NCBI GenBank assembly: GCA_002840405.1
Contig: PHAR01000004.1
Span: forward strand, 1 to 64,000
Length of the DNA stretch: 64,000 nt
From: Deltaproteobacteria bacterium HGW-Deltaproteobacteria-8
GTDB taxonomy: Bacteria; Desulfobacterota; Desulfovibrionia; Desulfovibrionales; Desulfovibrionaceae
Direction of reading: 5' to 3'
Shown here piece by piece: positions 8,768 to 17,112 of this stretch. The notes under the pieces were generated by a model. The model was given only the letters and a program-made list of their open reading frames with translations, was not told where the DNA came from and did no database searches. Positions within the stretch are counted from its first letter, which is position 1, and each line of letters starts with the position of its first letter. The position numbers were made by a program, and so were the translations under genes.

Positions 8768-9916
8768 TTACAGGACTCCCAACAGTTCCGAATCCGTCAG
8801 CGGGCGGCCCAGGCGGCCAGCCAGCCCGCGCACGCGCTCCATGAGGCCGGAATCGCACCGGCAATCTTCACCGGGCAGCCTGCGCAGCCGGACCAGCGCC
8901 GACCCGATGGCGGCCTCCACCGCCGCGCCGCCGCTCTTGGCTCCCACGGCCATGCGCCGGGTGGCGCCCACTGCCTCCGGGGCAAAGGGCTCGAACAGGG
9001 CCGGGTCGCGCAGCAGGCCGTGCACGTGCAGACCCGACTCGGCCGCGAACACGTCCTCCCCGGCCACGGCCTTGTTGCGCGCCAGGGGCACCCGCGCGGC
9101 CTGGGCCGCCACGCGGCACAGCTCCCGCAGGGCCGGAACATCGTAGGCAGATACGGGGGCAGGTACGGGGCCGGGGCTGGCGCAAGTGCGCAGGGCCAGC
9201 CAGGCGGCCACCTCTTCCAGGGCCGCGATGCCCGCCCGCTCGCCCAGGCCCAGGGCCGAGACGTCGACAAAACTTGCGCCGCTCTCCAGGGCCGTCACCG
9301 CATTGGCCGTGGCCATGCCCAGGTCGTTGTGGCCGTGGAAGGCCACCGGAACGTCCAGCTCACGCACAAAGACCTCCACCAGCCGGGCCGTGGACAGGGG
9401 CGTGAGCACGCCCACGGTGTCTGATACGCGGATGCGCGCCGCCCCGGCCCCCAGGGCCGCGCGGGCCACGGCCAGGGCCTCGGGCAGGGCGGCCCGGGAG
9501 GCGTCTTCCAGCCCCACGGAAATGTAGGGGATCTTCCCGGCCCTGGCCGTGGCGACCACGGTGCGCACGCGCGCGCACATCTCGTCCAGGGTCAGCCCCA
9601 GGCGCTTCTGCCGGTGCGCGGCCGAGGACGGCGCGCCGATGCTCAGGCGGTCCACGTCCAGGCTGGCGGCCTCGCGCACGTCAGCCTCGCGGCAGGGGCA
9701 CCACAGGGACAGGGCCGGTCCGCCCTGCTCCGGCCGGGGCAGAGTGGCCCTGGCCCAGCCCAGGAACTCGGCCAAGCCGTCCTGGCCGAGCCAGCCGCAC
9801 TCGATCTCGTCCACGCACGCCGCGGCCAGAATCATGGCCATGCGGCGCCTGGCGCCCGGCGTGAAATAGACGCCATAGGCCTGAGCCCCTTCCCTGAGCG
9901 TGCTGTCGATGAGCAT
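8768..9916 (-). CDS. nifV: Homocitrate synthase (NifV)
   Basis: Condenses acetyl-CoA and 2-oxoglutarate to homocitrate, the organic ligand of FeMo-cofactor (382 aa). The family pattern is visible: N-terminal DSTLREGAQAYGV (the DxTLRxGxQ motif, with Ala where Glu is common), HGHNDLGMATANA for metal binding, the glycine-rich GLGERAG, and ESGLHVHGLL. The ATG was chosen because the DSTLRE motif follows at once and GGGAGGGG lies just upstream. A longer in-frame extension to 10015 would overlap the promoter. A -24/-12 promoter lies 30 bases upstream. It heads the nifV-modBAC unit, opposite nifH. Confidence 0.9.
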   Translation of the reverse strand: MLIDSTLREGAQAYGVYFTPGARRRMAMILAAACVDEIECGWLGQDGLAEFLGWARATLPRPEQGGPALSLWCPCREADVREAASLDVDRLSIGAPSSAAHRQKRLGLTLDEMCARVRTVVATARAGKIPYISVGLEDASRAALPEALAVARAALGAGAARIRVSDTVGVLTPLSTARLVEVFVRELDVPVAFHGHNDLGMATANAVTALESGASFVDVSALGLGERAGIAALEEVAAWLALRTCASPGPVPAPVSAYDVPALRELCRVAAQAARVPLARNKAVAGEDVFAAESGLHVHGLLRDPALFEPFAPEAVGATRRMAVGAKSGGAAVEAAIGSALVRLRRLPGEDCRCDSGLMERVRGLAGRLGRPLTDSELLGVL

Positions 9917-9945
9917 GGCCCCTCCCTTGTCTTGGAGAGGGGGAT

Positions 9946-9961
9946 TGCACCCTTGGTGCCA
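9946..9961 (-). promoter_or_regulatory. Sigma54 (-24/-12) promoter of nifV-modBAC
   Basis: The minus strand reads TGGCACCAAGGGTGCA: GG and GC dinucleotides with exactly 10 bases between, close to the TGGCAC-N5-TTGCA consensus. It lies 30 bases before the nifV ATG, so transcription would start near 9934. Confidence 0.82.
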
Positions 9962-10033
9962 TCCCCCTCTGGCGTTGGCAAAGGCATGGAATTTCAGTCT
10001 GTTGCCCCTGGACAAGCACAGCTCCCTTTCCGC

Positions 10034-10069
10034 CTACAAAAGTGTAGTTCCTACAAAATTGGCGTGTAG
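10034..10069. promoter_or_regulatory. Candidate shared upstream activator site: TGTAG/CTACA half-site cluster
   Basis: Four 5-base half-sites alternate in orientation: CTACA (10034), TGTAG (10043), CTACA (10051), TGTAG (10065). The middle pair forms the perfect palindrome TGTAGTTCCTACA. The cluster is about 115-130 bases from both the inferred nifV and nifH transcription starts, a usual distance for a sigma54 enhancer. It does not fit the classical NifA site TGT-N10-ACA (spacing here is 7), so the protein bound is inferred, not known. Confidence 0.5.
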
Positions 10070-10154
10070 GTCAGTGTCGGCATACTAGCCGATATCTACC
10101 TCTGTGGCGAGAAAAATCTGTTGATATCACGCTGTTACAAAAACGCGTGAGTCC

Positions 10155-10169
10155 TGGCACGACCCTTGC
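10155..10169 (+). promoter_or_regulatory. Sigma54 (-24/-12) promoter of the nifH operon
   Basis: TGGCACGACCCTTGC is an essentially perfect match to TGGCACG-N4-TTGC with GG-N10-GC spacing. It ends 43 bases before the nifH ATG, giving a predicted start site near 10181. Confidence 0.93.
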
Positions 10170-10200
10170 CCTAGGGGTCATGTTCCATAACCCATTTTGA

Positions 10201-11052
<852 letters not shown>

Positions 11053-11083
11053 CCCCAACGAAAAGACCGAGGAGGAAGCGAAT

Positions 11084-11428
11084 ATGATCATGGTGAGAGC
11101 AATCGTCCGTCCCGAGAAAGCCGACGACGTCCTGGCAGCCCTCATGGACGCCGGATTCCCCGCAGTGACCAAGTTCTCCGTGGCCGGACGCGGCAAGCAG
11201 CGCGGCATCAAGATTGGCGAAGTGACCTACGACGAGATCCCCAAGACCATGCTCATGAGCGTGGTCAAGAACACCGACCGCGACTTCGTCATCGAGATCA
11301 TCATGGCCGCAGCCCGCTCCGGCAAGAAGGGCGCCTTCGGCGACGGCAAGATCTTCATCAGCCCGGTGGACGAGGTCTACACCGTCAGCTCCGGCATCTG
11401 CGAAACGGCCACACCCGAGGAGGCGTAG
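11084..11428 (+). CDS. nifI1: PII-family nitrogenase regulator NifI1
   Basis: GlnB-like trimeric sensor (114 aa). In archaea and other organisms with this gene order, NifI1 and NifI2 bind dinitrogenase and switch it off when fixed nitrogen or ADP signals are present, relieved by 2-oxoglutarate. It has the PII fold pattern, an N-terminal MVRAIVRPEKADDVLAALMD, a T-loop-like region near residues 37-55 that lacks the GlnB uridylylation Tyr context, and C-terminal GKKGAFGDGKIFISPVDE. It lies between nifH and nifD with nifI2 5 bases downstream, the diagnostic position for nifI. Confidence 0.93.
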   Translation: MIMVRAIVRPEKADDVLAALMDAGFPAVTKFSVAGRGKQRGIKIGEVTYDEIPKTMLMSVVKNTDRDFVIEIIMAAARSGKKGAFGDGKIFISPVDEVYTVSSGICETATPEEA

Positions 11429-11433
11429 CCCTT

Positions 11434-11808
11434 ATGAAGGAAGTCATCGCGGTGGTGCGCATGAACATGATGAACCGCACCAAGCAGGCCCTCACCGACG
11501 CCGGAATCGACGGTTTCTTCGCCAACGAGGTGCTGGGCCGGGGCGTCGGCCTGACCAACCCCCACGTGCTCCAGGGAGCCGCCAGCGGCTACGAGGAGGC
11601 TGTCGCGCTCCTGGGCGAGAAAGGCAAGCTGTACCCCAAGCGCATGGTCACCGTGGTGGTGCCGGACAAGGCCGTGAAGACCGTGGTCAAGACCATCATC
11701 GAAGTGAACAAGACCGGCAAGCCCGGTGACGGCAAGATCTTCGTTCTGCCAGTCAGCGACGCCGTGCGCGTGCGCACCGCAGAAATCGGCGAAAAGTCCA
11801 TCATCTAA
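11434..11808 (+). CDS. nifI2: PII-family nitrogenase regulator NifI2
   Basis: Second GlnB-like partner (124 aa) that forms the regulatory complex with NifI1. The N-terminus MKEVIAVVRMNMMNRTKQAL and the C-terminal GKPGDGKIFVLPVSDAVRVR are typical of the family. A longer, basic T-loop region (residues about 40-75) distinguishes it from NifI1. It starts 5 bases after nifI1 and ends 35 bases before nifD, so all are in one transcript. Confidence 0.93.
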   Translation: MKEVIAVVRMNMMNRTKQALTDAGIDGFFANEVLGRGVGLTNPHVLQGAASGYEEAVALLGEKGKLYPKRMVTVVVPDKAVKTVVKTIIEVNKTGKPGDGKIFVLPVSDAVRVRTAEIGEKSII

Positions 11809-11843
11809 CGGCCCGTCATCATCAAGGGTAAGGAGCCGATATA

Positions 11844-13478
11844 ATGGCCATACAGAACAAGTCCGCGCAGTGGACCCCAGCCGAGGTCAAGGAGGAGATG
11901 CTGAGGAAGTATCCCCCCAAGGTGGCCCGCAAGCGCGCCTCGTCCATCCTCATCAATGAGGCTTTGTCCAACACCACGCCGGAGATCCAGGCCAACGTGC
12001 GCACTATCCCCGGCATCATCACCATGCGCGGGTGCACGTACGCCGGCTGCAAGGGCGTCATCATGGGCCCCACCCGGGACATCGTGAACCTGGTGCACGG
12101 CCCCATCGGCTGCAGCTTTTACGCCTGGCTGACCCGCAGAAACCAGACCGACGCGGGCGAGAACGGCGAGAACTACATGCCCTACTGCTTCAGCACAGAC
12201 ATGCAGGACTCGGACATCATCTTCGGCGGCGAGAAGAAGCTCAAGGCCGCCATCCAGGAGGCCTACGACCTCTTCCATCCCAAGGGCATCGCGGTGTTCG
12301 CCACCTGCCCGGTGGGCCTCATCGGCGACGACATCCACGCCGTGGCCAAGGAGATGAAGGAGAAGTTCGGCGACTGCAACGTCTTCGCCTTCTCCTGCGA
12401 GGGCTACAAGGGAGTAAGCCAGTCCGCCGGCCACCACATCGCCAACAATCAGGTCTTCAAGCACCTGGTGGGCCTGAACGACGAGAAGAAGCCCGGCGAG
12501 TACAAGATCAACCTGCTCGGCGAGTACAACATCGGCGGCGACGGGTTCGAGATCGACCGCGTGCTCAAGCTCTGCGGCATCAGCAACATCGCCACCTTCT
12601 CCGGCAACTCGAGCTACGACCAGTTCGCCAGCGCGCACACGGCCGACCTGTCCTGCGTCATGTGCCACCGGTCCATCAACTACGTGGCCGACATGCTGGA
12701 GACCAAGTTCGGCATCCCCTGGATCAAGGTGAACTTCATCGGCGCCGAGGCCACGGCCAAGAGCCTGCGCAAGATCGGCCAGTACTTCGGCGACAAGGTC
12801 CTGATCGACCGCATCGAGTCCGTCATCAATGCCGAGATGCCTGCGGTCAAGGCCGCCATCGACATCATCAAGCCCCGCACCCAGGGCAAGACGGCCATGC
12901 TCTTCGTGGGCGGAAGCCGCGCCCACCACTACATGGAGCTCTTTAACGAGCTGGGCATGAAGACCGTGAGCACGGGCTACGAGTTCGGCCACCGCGACGA
13001 CTACGAGGGCCGCGAGGTCATCCCGAACCTCAAGGTCGACGCCGACTCCCGCAACATCGAGGAGATCGAGGTCGAGGCCGATCCCGAGCGCTTCGCCCCG
13101 CGCAAGAACGCAGAGGAGCTGAAGGCTCTGGAAGACGGCGGTTTCGAGTTCAAGGACTACAAGGGGCTGATCCCGGACATGGAGAAGGGCACCCTCGTCA
13201 TCGACGACCTCAACCAGTACGAGGCCGAGAAGCTCGTCGAGCTGATCAAGCCCGACCTCTTCTGCGCGGGCATCAAGGAGAAGTACTCCATCCAGAAGCT
13301 CGGCATCCCCATGAAGCAGTTGCACAGCTACGACTACGGCGGACCCTACGCGGGATTCAAGGGCGCAGTGAACTTCTACAAGGAGATCGACCGCCTCGTG
13401 AACAGCAAGGTTTGGGGCTACATGAAGGCCCCTTGGCAGGAGAACCCCGAACTCTCGGCCACGTACGTCTGGGAATAG
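11844..13478 (+). CDS. nifD: Nitrogenase MoFe protein alpha chain
   Basis: Alpha subunit of dinitrogenase (544 aa), housing FeMo-cofactor. P-cluster cysteines are visible in GCTYAGCKG and HGPIGCSFY and around ATCPVGLIGDD. The FeMo-cofactor ligands are Cys274 (in MCHRSINY) and His494 (in LHSYDYGGPYAGF). The protein is about 50 residues longer than the Azotobacter type. The extra, acidic stretch before PDMEKGTLV resembles the insertion of clostridial-type (group III) NifD, which fits the intervening nifI genes. GGTAAGGAG precedes the ATG. Confidence 0.97.
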   Translation: MAIQNKSAQWTPAEVKEEMLRKYPPKVARKRASSILINEALSNTTPEIQANVRTIPGIITMRGCTYAGCKGVIMGPTRDIVNLVHGPIGCSFYAWLTRRNQTDAGENGENYMPYCFSTDMQDSDIIFGGEKKLKAAIQEAYDLFHPKGIAVFATCPVGLIGDDIHAVAKEMKEKFGDCNVFAFSCEGYKGVSQSAGHHIANNQVFKHLVGLNDEKKPGEYKINLLGEYNIGGDGFEIDRVLKLCGISNIATFSGNSSYDQFASAHTADLSCVMCHRSINYVADMLETKFGIPWIKVNFIGAEATAKSLRKIGQYFGDKVLIDRIESVINAEMPAVKAAIDIIKPRTQGKTAMLFVGGSRAHHYMELFNELGMKTVSTGYEFGHRDDYEGREVIPNLKVDADSRNIEEIEVEADPERFAPRKNAEELKALEDGGFEFKDYKGLIPDMEKGTLVIDDLNQYEAEKLVELIKPDLFCAGIKEKYSIQKLGIPMKQLHSYDYGGPYAGFKGAVNFYKEIDRLVNSKVWGYMKAPWQENPELSATYVWE

Positions 13479-13491
13479 CGAGGATCACACT

Positions 13492-14865
13492 ATGTTGCTC
13501 AGACACACACCCAAGGAAATCGTTGATCGCAGCGCCCTGGTCATCAACCCGGCCAAGACCTGCCAGCCCATCGGGGCCATGTACGCAGCACTCGGCATCC
13601 ACGGCTGCCTGCCGCACAGCCACGGCTCCCAGGGCTGCTGCGCCTACCACAGAAGTGCGCTTACCAAGCACTACAAGGAGCCCATCAACGCCGCCACCAG
13701 CTCCTTCACCGAGGGCGCCAGCGTGTTCGGCGGGCAGGCCAACCTGCTCCAGGCCATCGAGAACATCTTCACGGTCTACGAGCCGGAAGTCATCGCCGTG
13801 CACACCACCTGCCTGTCGGAGACCATCGGCGACGACATCAAGCAGATCCGCGACAAGGCTGAGAAGTCCGGCACGGTGCCCAAGGGCAAGCATGTCATCT
13901 TCTGCAACACGCCCTCGTACATCGGCTCGCATGTCACGGGCTTCTCCAACATGGTCAAGGGCATGACCGAGTTCGCCGAGAACACGGGCAAGAAGAACGG
14001 CAAGGTCAACCTCATCCCCGGCTGGGTCGAACCCTCGGACATGGAGGAGCTCAAGCGCCTGGCCGCACTGCTGAACGTGCCCATCACCATGTTCCCGGAC
14101 ACCTCCGGCGTCCTGAACGGACCGCTCTCCGGCGAGTTCAAGATGTTCCCCGAGGGTGGCGTGACCATGAAGGAGCTGAAGGAGTCCGGCGACGCCGTCG
14201 GCACCCTGGCCCTGGGCGAATGGTGCAGCGCGGACGCCGCGCGCAGCCTGGACACCCGCTGCAAGGTGCCCTGCAAGGTGCTGGACATGGCCTTTGGCCT
14301 CAAGGCCACGGACCGCTTCATCGACGCCCTGCGCACCATCGCAGGCACGAGCGTGCCCGAGGAGATCAACCGCGAGCGCGGCCAGCTGGTGGACATGATC
14401 AGCGACTCCCACCAGTACTTCTTCCAGAAGAAGGTGGCGCTCTTCGGCGACCCGGACCAGCTCATCAGTATGACCGAGTTCCTGGTGTCCATCGACATGT
14501 GGCCCATGCACATCGTCACCGGAACCCCGGGCAAGAAGTTCGAGAAGCGCATCCGGGAACTGACCGCGCACCTGCCCTATGAGGTCAACGTCAAGACCGG
14601 CGGGGACATGTTCCTGCTGCACCAGTGGATCAAGAACGAGCCCGTGGATCTGCTCATCGGCAACTCGTATGGCAAGTACATCGCCCGCGACGAGGACATC
14701 CCCTTCCTGCGCTGGGGCTTCCCCATCCTGGACCGCGTCGGGCACCAGTACTTCCCCACCGTCGGCTACAAGGGCGGCCTGCGCCTGCTGGAGAAGATCC
14801 TGGGCCTGATCCTTGACCGCAAGGACCGCGACGACTCCGAGATCCAGTTCGAGCTGACCCTGTAA
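13492..14865 (+). CDS. nifK: Nitrogenase MoFe protein beta chain
   Basis: Beta subunit of dinitrogenase (457 aa), contributing the other half of the P-cluster through cysteines in CQPIGAMYA, HGSQGCCAYHR and TTCLSETIGDD. It lacks the roughly 50-residue N-terminal extension of Azotobacter NifK, as in clostridial-type enzymes with a longer NifD. It starts 13 bases after nifD. Confidence 0.97.
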   Translation: MLLRHTPKEIVDRSALVINPAKTCQPIGAMYAALGIHGCLPHSHGSQGCCAYHRSALTKHYKEPINAATSSFTEGASVFGGQANLLQAIENIFTVYEPEVIAVHTTCLSETIGDDIKQIRDKAEKSGTVPKGKHVIFCNTPSYIGSHVTGFSNMVKGMTEFAENTGKKNGKVNLIPGWVEPSDMEELKRLAALLNVPITMFPDTSGVLNGPLSGEFKMFPEGGVTMKELKESGDAVGTLALGEWCSADAARSLDTRCKVPCKVLDMAFGLKATDRFIDALRTIAGTSVPEEINRERGQLVDMISDSHQYFFQKKVALFGDPDQLISMTEFLVSIDMWPMHIVTGTPGKKFEKRIRELTAHLPYEVNVKTGGDMFLLHQWIKNEPVDLLIGNSYGKYIARDEDIPFLRWGFPILDRVGHQYFPTVGYKGGLRLLEKILGLILDRKDRDDSEIQFELTL

Positions 14866-14959
14866 CCTCCCCTGTCCCCTGGTCCGGATCTCTCTGGTCC
14901 GGGCCGGGGGCGGGACAAACCTTCGCGGAACATCGTTACCGCACGAACAGGAGCCTCAC
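14866..14959 (+). other. nifK to NifB-like spacer with direct repeat
   Basis: This 94-base spacer is one of the longest inside the operon. CTGGTCCGG occurs twice 17 bases apart, and the second copy can pair imperfectly with the first as a small hairpin. There is no T-tract and no sigma54 site, so I read it as an intercistronic spacer and not a terminator. Confidence 0.4.
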
Positions 14960-16234
14960 ATGCCAGACGCCGCCAGCCCCTCCCGCTTCACCTCCCACCC
15001 CTGCTTCGCAGCCGGGGCGCGGGCGCATGCCGGGCGCATCCACCTGCCCGTGGCCACGCGCAGCAACATCCGCCGCCGCTTCGGCGAACCCGAGACCCCC
15101 GGCCGCACGCTGTCGCCCAAGGAAGTGCTGCTGTGGCTGGACCGCGTGCTGGCAGGCACGGCGGCCAATGCAGCGGGTGAGGGCAAGGAGGGCGGCGTGA
15201 GCATCTCCATGGTCGGCATCACCGGCCCTGGCGAGCCTTTGGCAGATCCCGGCCCGACCTTTGAGACCCTGCGTGCCGTTCGCGCGGCGCACCCCGAGCT
15301 GGCCCTGACCCTGGCCACCAACGGCCTCGCCGCCGCCGAGCACGCGGGCGAGCTTGCCAGCCTCGGCCTGTCCCACGTCACCGTGCTGGTGGACGCCGTG
15401 GACCCCGGCCTGGTGGAACAGCTTTACGCCTGGATCCGCCCGGGCCTGCGCACCCTGCCCCTGCCCGAGGCCTCGCGCCTGCTGGTGGACGCCCAGGCCA
15501 AGGCCATCCGCGCCCTGCGCGAGGCCGGGCTCTTCGTCAAGGTGAACATGACCGTGTACGCGGGCCTGAACGAGGAACACGTGGTCGACGTGGCCAACGC
15601 CGTGGCCGCCCTTGGCGCGGACATGCTGGCCCTGACGCCCTTTGCCCCGGCCTGCTGCGGCCCGGCCTGCTGCGACCCGGCACAGGAAGCGGAAAGCAGC
15701 CCCAAGGCGCCCTCCCCCGAGCGCATGGACGAGCTGCGCGCACTGGCGGGCCGGTTCATCGCCATGATGCCCGCCTTCGACTCCTGCGGCCAGAACATCG
15801 TCGGCCTGGAGAACGCCAGCCCTGATCTGTTCCTGACCCCGACCCTGCCCATGCCTTCGGGCGCGCGCGTCAACGTGGCCGTGGCCAGCGCCAGCGGCCT
15901 GGACGTGGACCTGCATCTGGGCCAGGCCATCCGCTTCCTCATCTTCGGCCCGCGCGAAAGCGACGGGCTGCCGAGCCTGCTGGGCACCCGCGAGGCCCCG
16001 GAGCCCATCTCCAGCGGCTCCCCCGCCGGGACCAACACCCGCTGGGAGGCCCTGGCCGAGACCCTGTACGACTGCTTCGCCATCCTGGCCGCCAGCGCCG
16101 GGGCGCCCCCGCGCGAGTTCCTGGCCACCAAGGGCATCACCGTGCTCACCGGCGAGGCCGAGATCCAGGGCGCGGTGGACGCGCTCTTCGGCGGCGGCAA
16201 GAAGGGCTGCAAAAAGAGAATCAAAGCAAATTAA
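14960..16234 (+). CDS. NifB paralogue lacking the radical-SAM cysteines, with C-terminal NifX-like domain
   Basis: This 424-aa protein aligns end to end with the true NifB at 20050. It keeps HPCF (Cys15), GRIHLPVA, GITGPGEP and the C-terminal NifX/NafY-like domain (VNVAVASASGLDVDLHLGQA), but the catalytic features are gone. The three SAM-cluster cysteines of NifB (C38, C42, C45) correspond to Ser35, Arg39 and Gly42. The GTCGR cysteine is Ala24, ESRPGV is missing, and CRRCRADAVG has become DSCGQNIVG. Extra cysteines appear in a CCGPACCDP segment. It therefore should not cleave SAM. As the operon has no separate nifX or nafY, a cofactor-carrier or scaffold role is my inference. The frame is intact, with codon use like its neighbours, so it is not decaying. 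Confidence 0.8.
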   Translation: MPDAASPSRFTSHPCFAAGARAHAGRIHLPVATRSNIRRRFGEPETPGRTLSPKEVLLWLDRVLAGTAANAAGEGKEGGVSISMVGITGPGEPLADPGPTFETLRAVRAAHPELALTLATNGLAAAEHAGELASLGLSHVTVLVDAVDPGLVEQLYAWIRPGLRTLPLPEASRLLVDAQAKAIRALREAGLFVKVNMTVYAGLNEEHVVDVANAVAALGADMLALTPFAPACCGPACCDPAQEAESSPKAPSPERMDELRALAGRFIAMMPAFDSCGQNIVGLENASPDLFLTPTLPMPSGARVNVAVASASGLDVDLHLGQAIRFLIFGPRESDGLPSLLGTREAPEPISSGSPAGTNTRWEALAETLYDCFAILAASAGAPPREFLATKGITVLTGEAEIQGAVDALFGGGKKGCKKRIKAN

Positions 16235-16291
16235 TCCGGATTGTTGAAGCCAAGAATCCATCAACACACATACTTGAGAAGGAGCATCATC

Positions 16292-16594
16292 ATGGCACTG
16301 CCCGAAAAACTCATCCTGGTCTGTCAGAGCTTCCGCCTCGGCAAGGAGCCCAAGGGCATCTGCCACAAGGGGACCGACGGCCTGCTGCAATACATCGAGG
16401 AAGGCATCCTGGACCGCGGCCTGGACGTGCAGGTGGCCACCACCGGCTGCCTCAAGCAGTGTGAGAAAGGCCCTGTCCTGGTCATCCAGCCCGACAACCT
16501 CTGGTTCAAAGGCGTGAACAGCGAAGAGGCCATCGACGCCATCCTGGACGGCCTGGAGTCGGGCGAGCCCGCTGCCGAGTACCTGCTGTCCTAG
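16292..16594 (+). CDS. Thioredoxin-like [2Fe-2S] ferredoxin
   Basis: A 100-aa thioredoxin-fold 2Fe-2S ferredoxin, the type often encoded beside nifE/N. Ligand cysteines are in VCQSFRLG, GICHKG and TTGCLKQCEKGPV (C-x3-C). I chose the second ATG because GAGAAGGAG precedes it and MALPEKLILVC is the family N-terminus. An 17-codon upstream extension is unlikely. Its place between the NifB-like gene and nifE suggests electron supply to, or redox poise of, cofactor assembly. Confidence 0.87.
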   Translation: MALPEKLILVCQSFRLGKEPKGICHKGTDGLLQYIEEGILDRGLDVQVATTGCLKQCEKGPVLVIQPDNLWFKGVNSEEAIDAILDGLESGEPAAEYLLS

Positions 16595-16624
16595 CTTGCG
16601 AAGAATAGACACGAGGAGCCGCAC

Positions 16625-17089
16625 ATGACCGCCGCCTGCATCATCCGCGAAGCCCGCACGAGCGACCTGGACGCCCTGGCCGGGCTGCTGGGCCTGCTCT
16701 TCGCCCTGGAGGCGGACTTCGCGGCCTGCGCGACGGACACGCAGCGGCAGAAGAGGGGCCTCACGCTGCTGCTCCAGGGCCGCCAGCGCCTGGTGCTCGT
16801 GGCCGATGCCGACGGCCTTGTCGTCGGCATGGCCACGGCCCAGGTGGGGGTCTCCACGGCCGAGGGCGGCCCGGCCCTCCTGGTGGAGGACGTGGTGGTC
16901 CGGCCCGAATCGCGCGGCCAGGGCATCGGCCGAGCCCTGCTCAAGCGGATCGAAGCCTGGGGCGCGGACCTGGGCGCCACGCGCCTGCAACTGCTGGCCG
17001 ACAAGGACAACGCCCCGGCCTTCGACTTTTACCGCGCCTGCGGCTTTCACACCACAAACCTCGTCTGCCTGCGGCGCACCCTGCCCTAG
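16625..17089 (+). CDS. GNAT-family N-acetyltransferase in the nif operon
   Basis: A 154-aa GNAT acetyltransferase. The acetyl-CoA loop is VVVRPESRGQGIGRALLKR, followed by the C-terminal DFYRACGFHTTN motif. The substrate cannot be read from the sequence. It stands 30 bases after the ferredoxin and 23 before nifE, on the same strand, so it would be induced with nitrogenase. It could acetylate a nitrogenase-related protein or a small molecule. This is inferred only from position. Confidence 0.82.
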   Translation: MTAACIIREARTSDLDALAGLLGLLFALEADFAACATDTQRQKRGLTLLLQGRQRLVLVADADGLVVGMATAQVGVSTAEGGPALLVEDVVVRPESRGQGIGRALLKRIEAWGADLGATRLQLLADKDNAPAFDFYRACGFHTTNLVCLRRTLP

Positions 17090-17112
17090 GGCAACGGGAA
17101 AGTGAGTCCACC

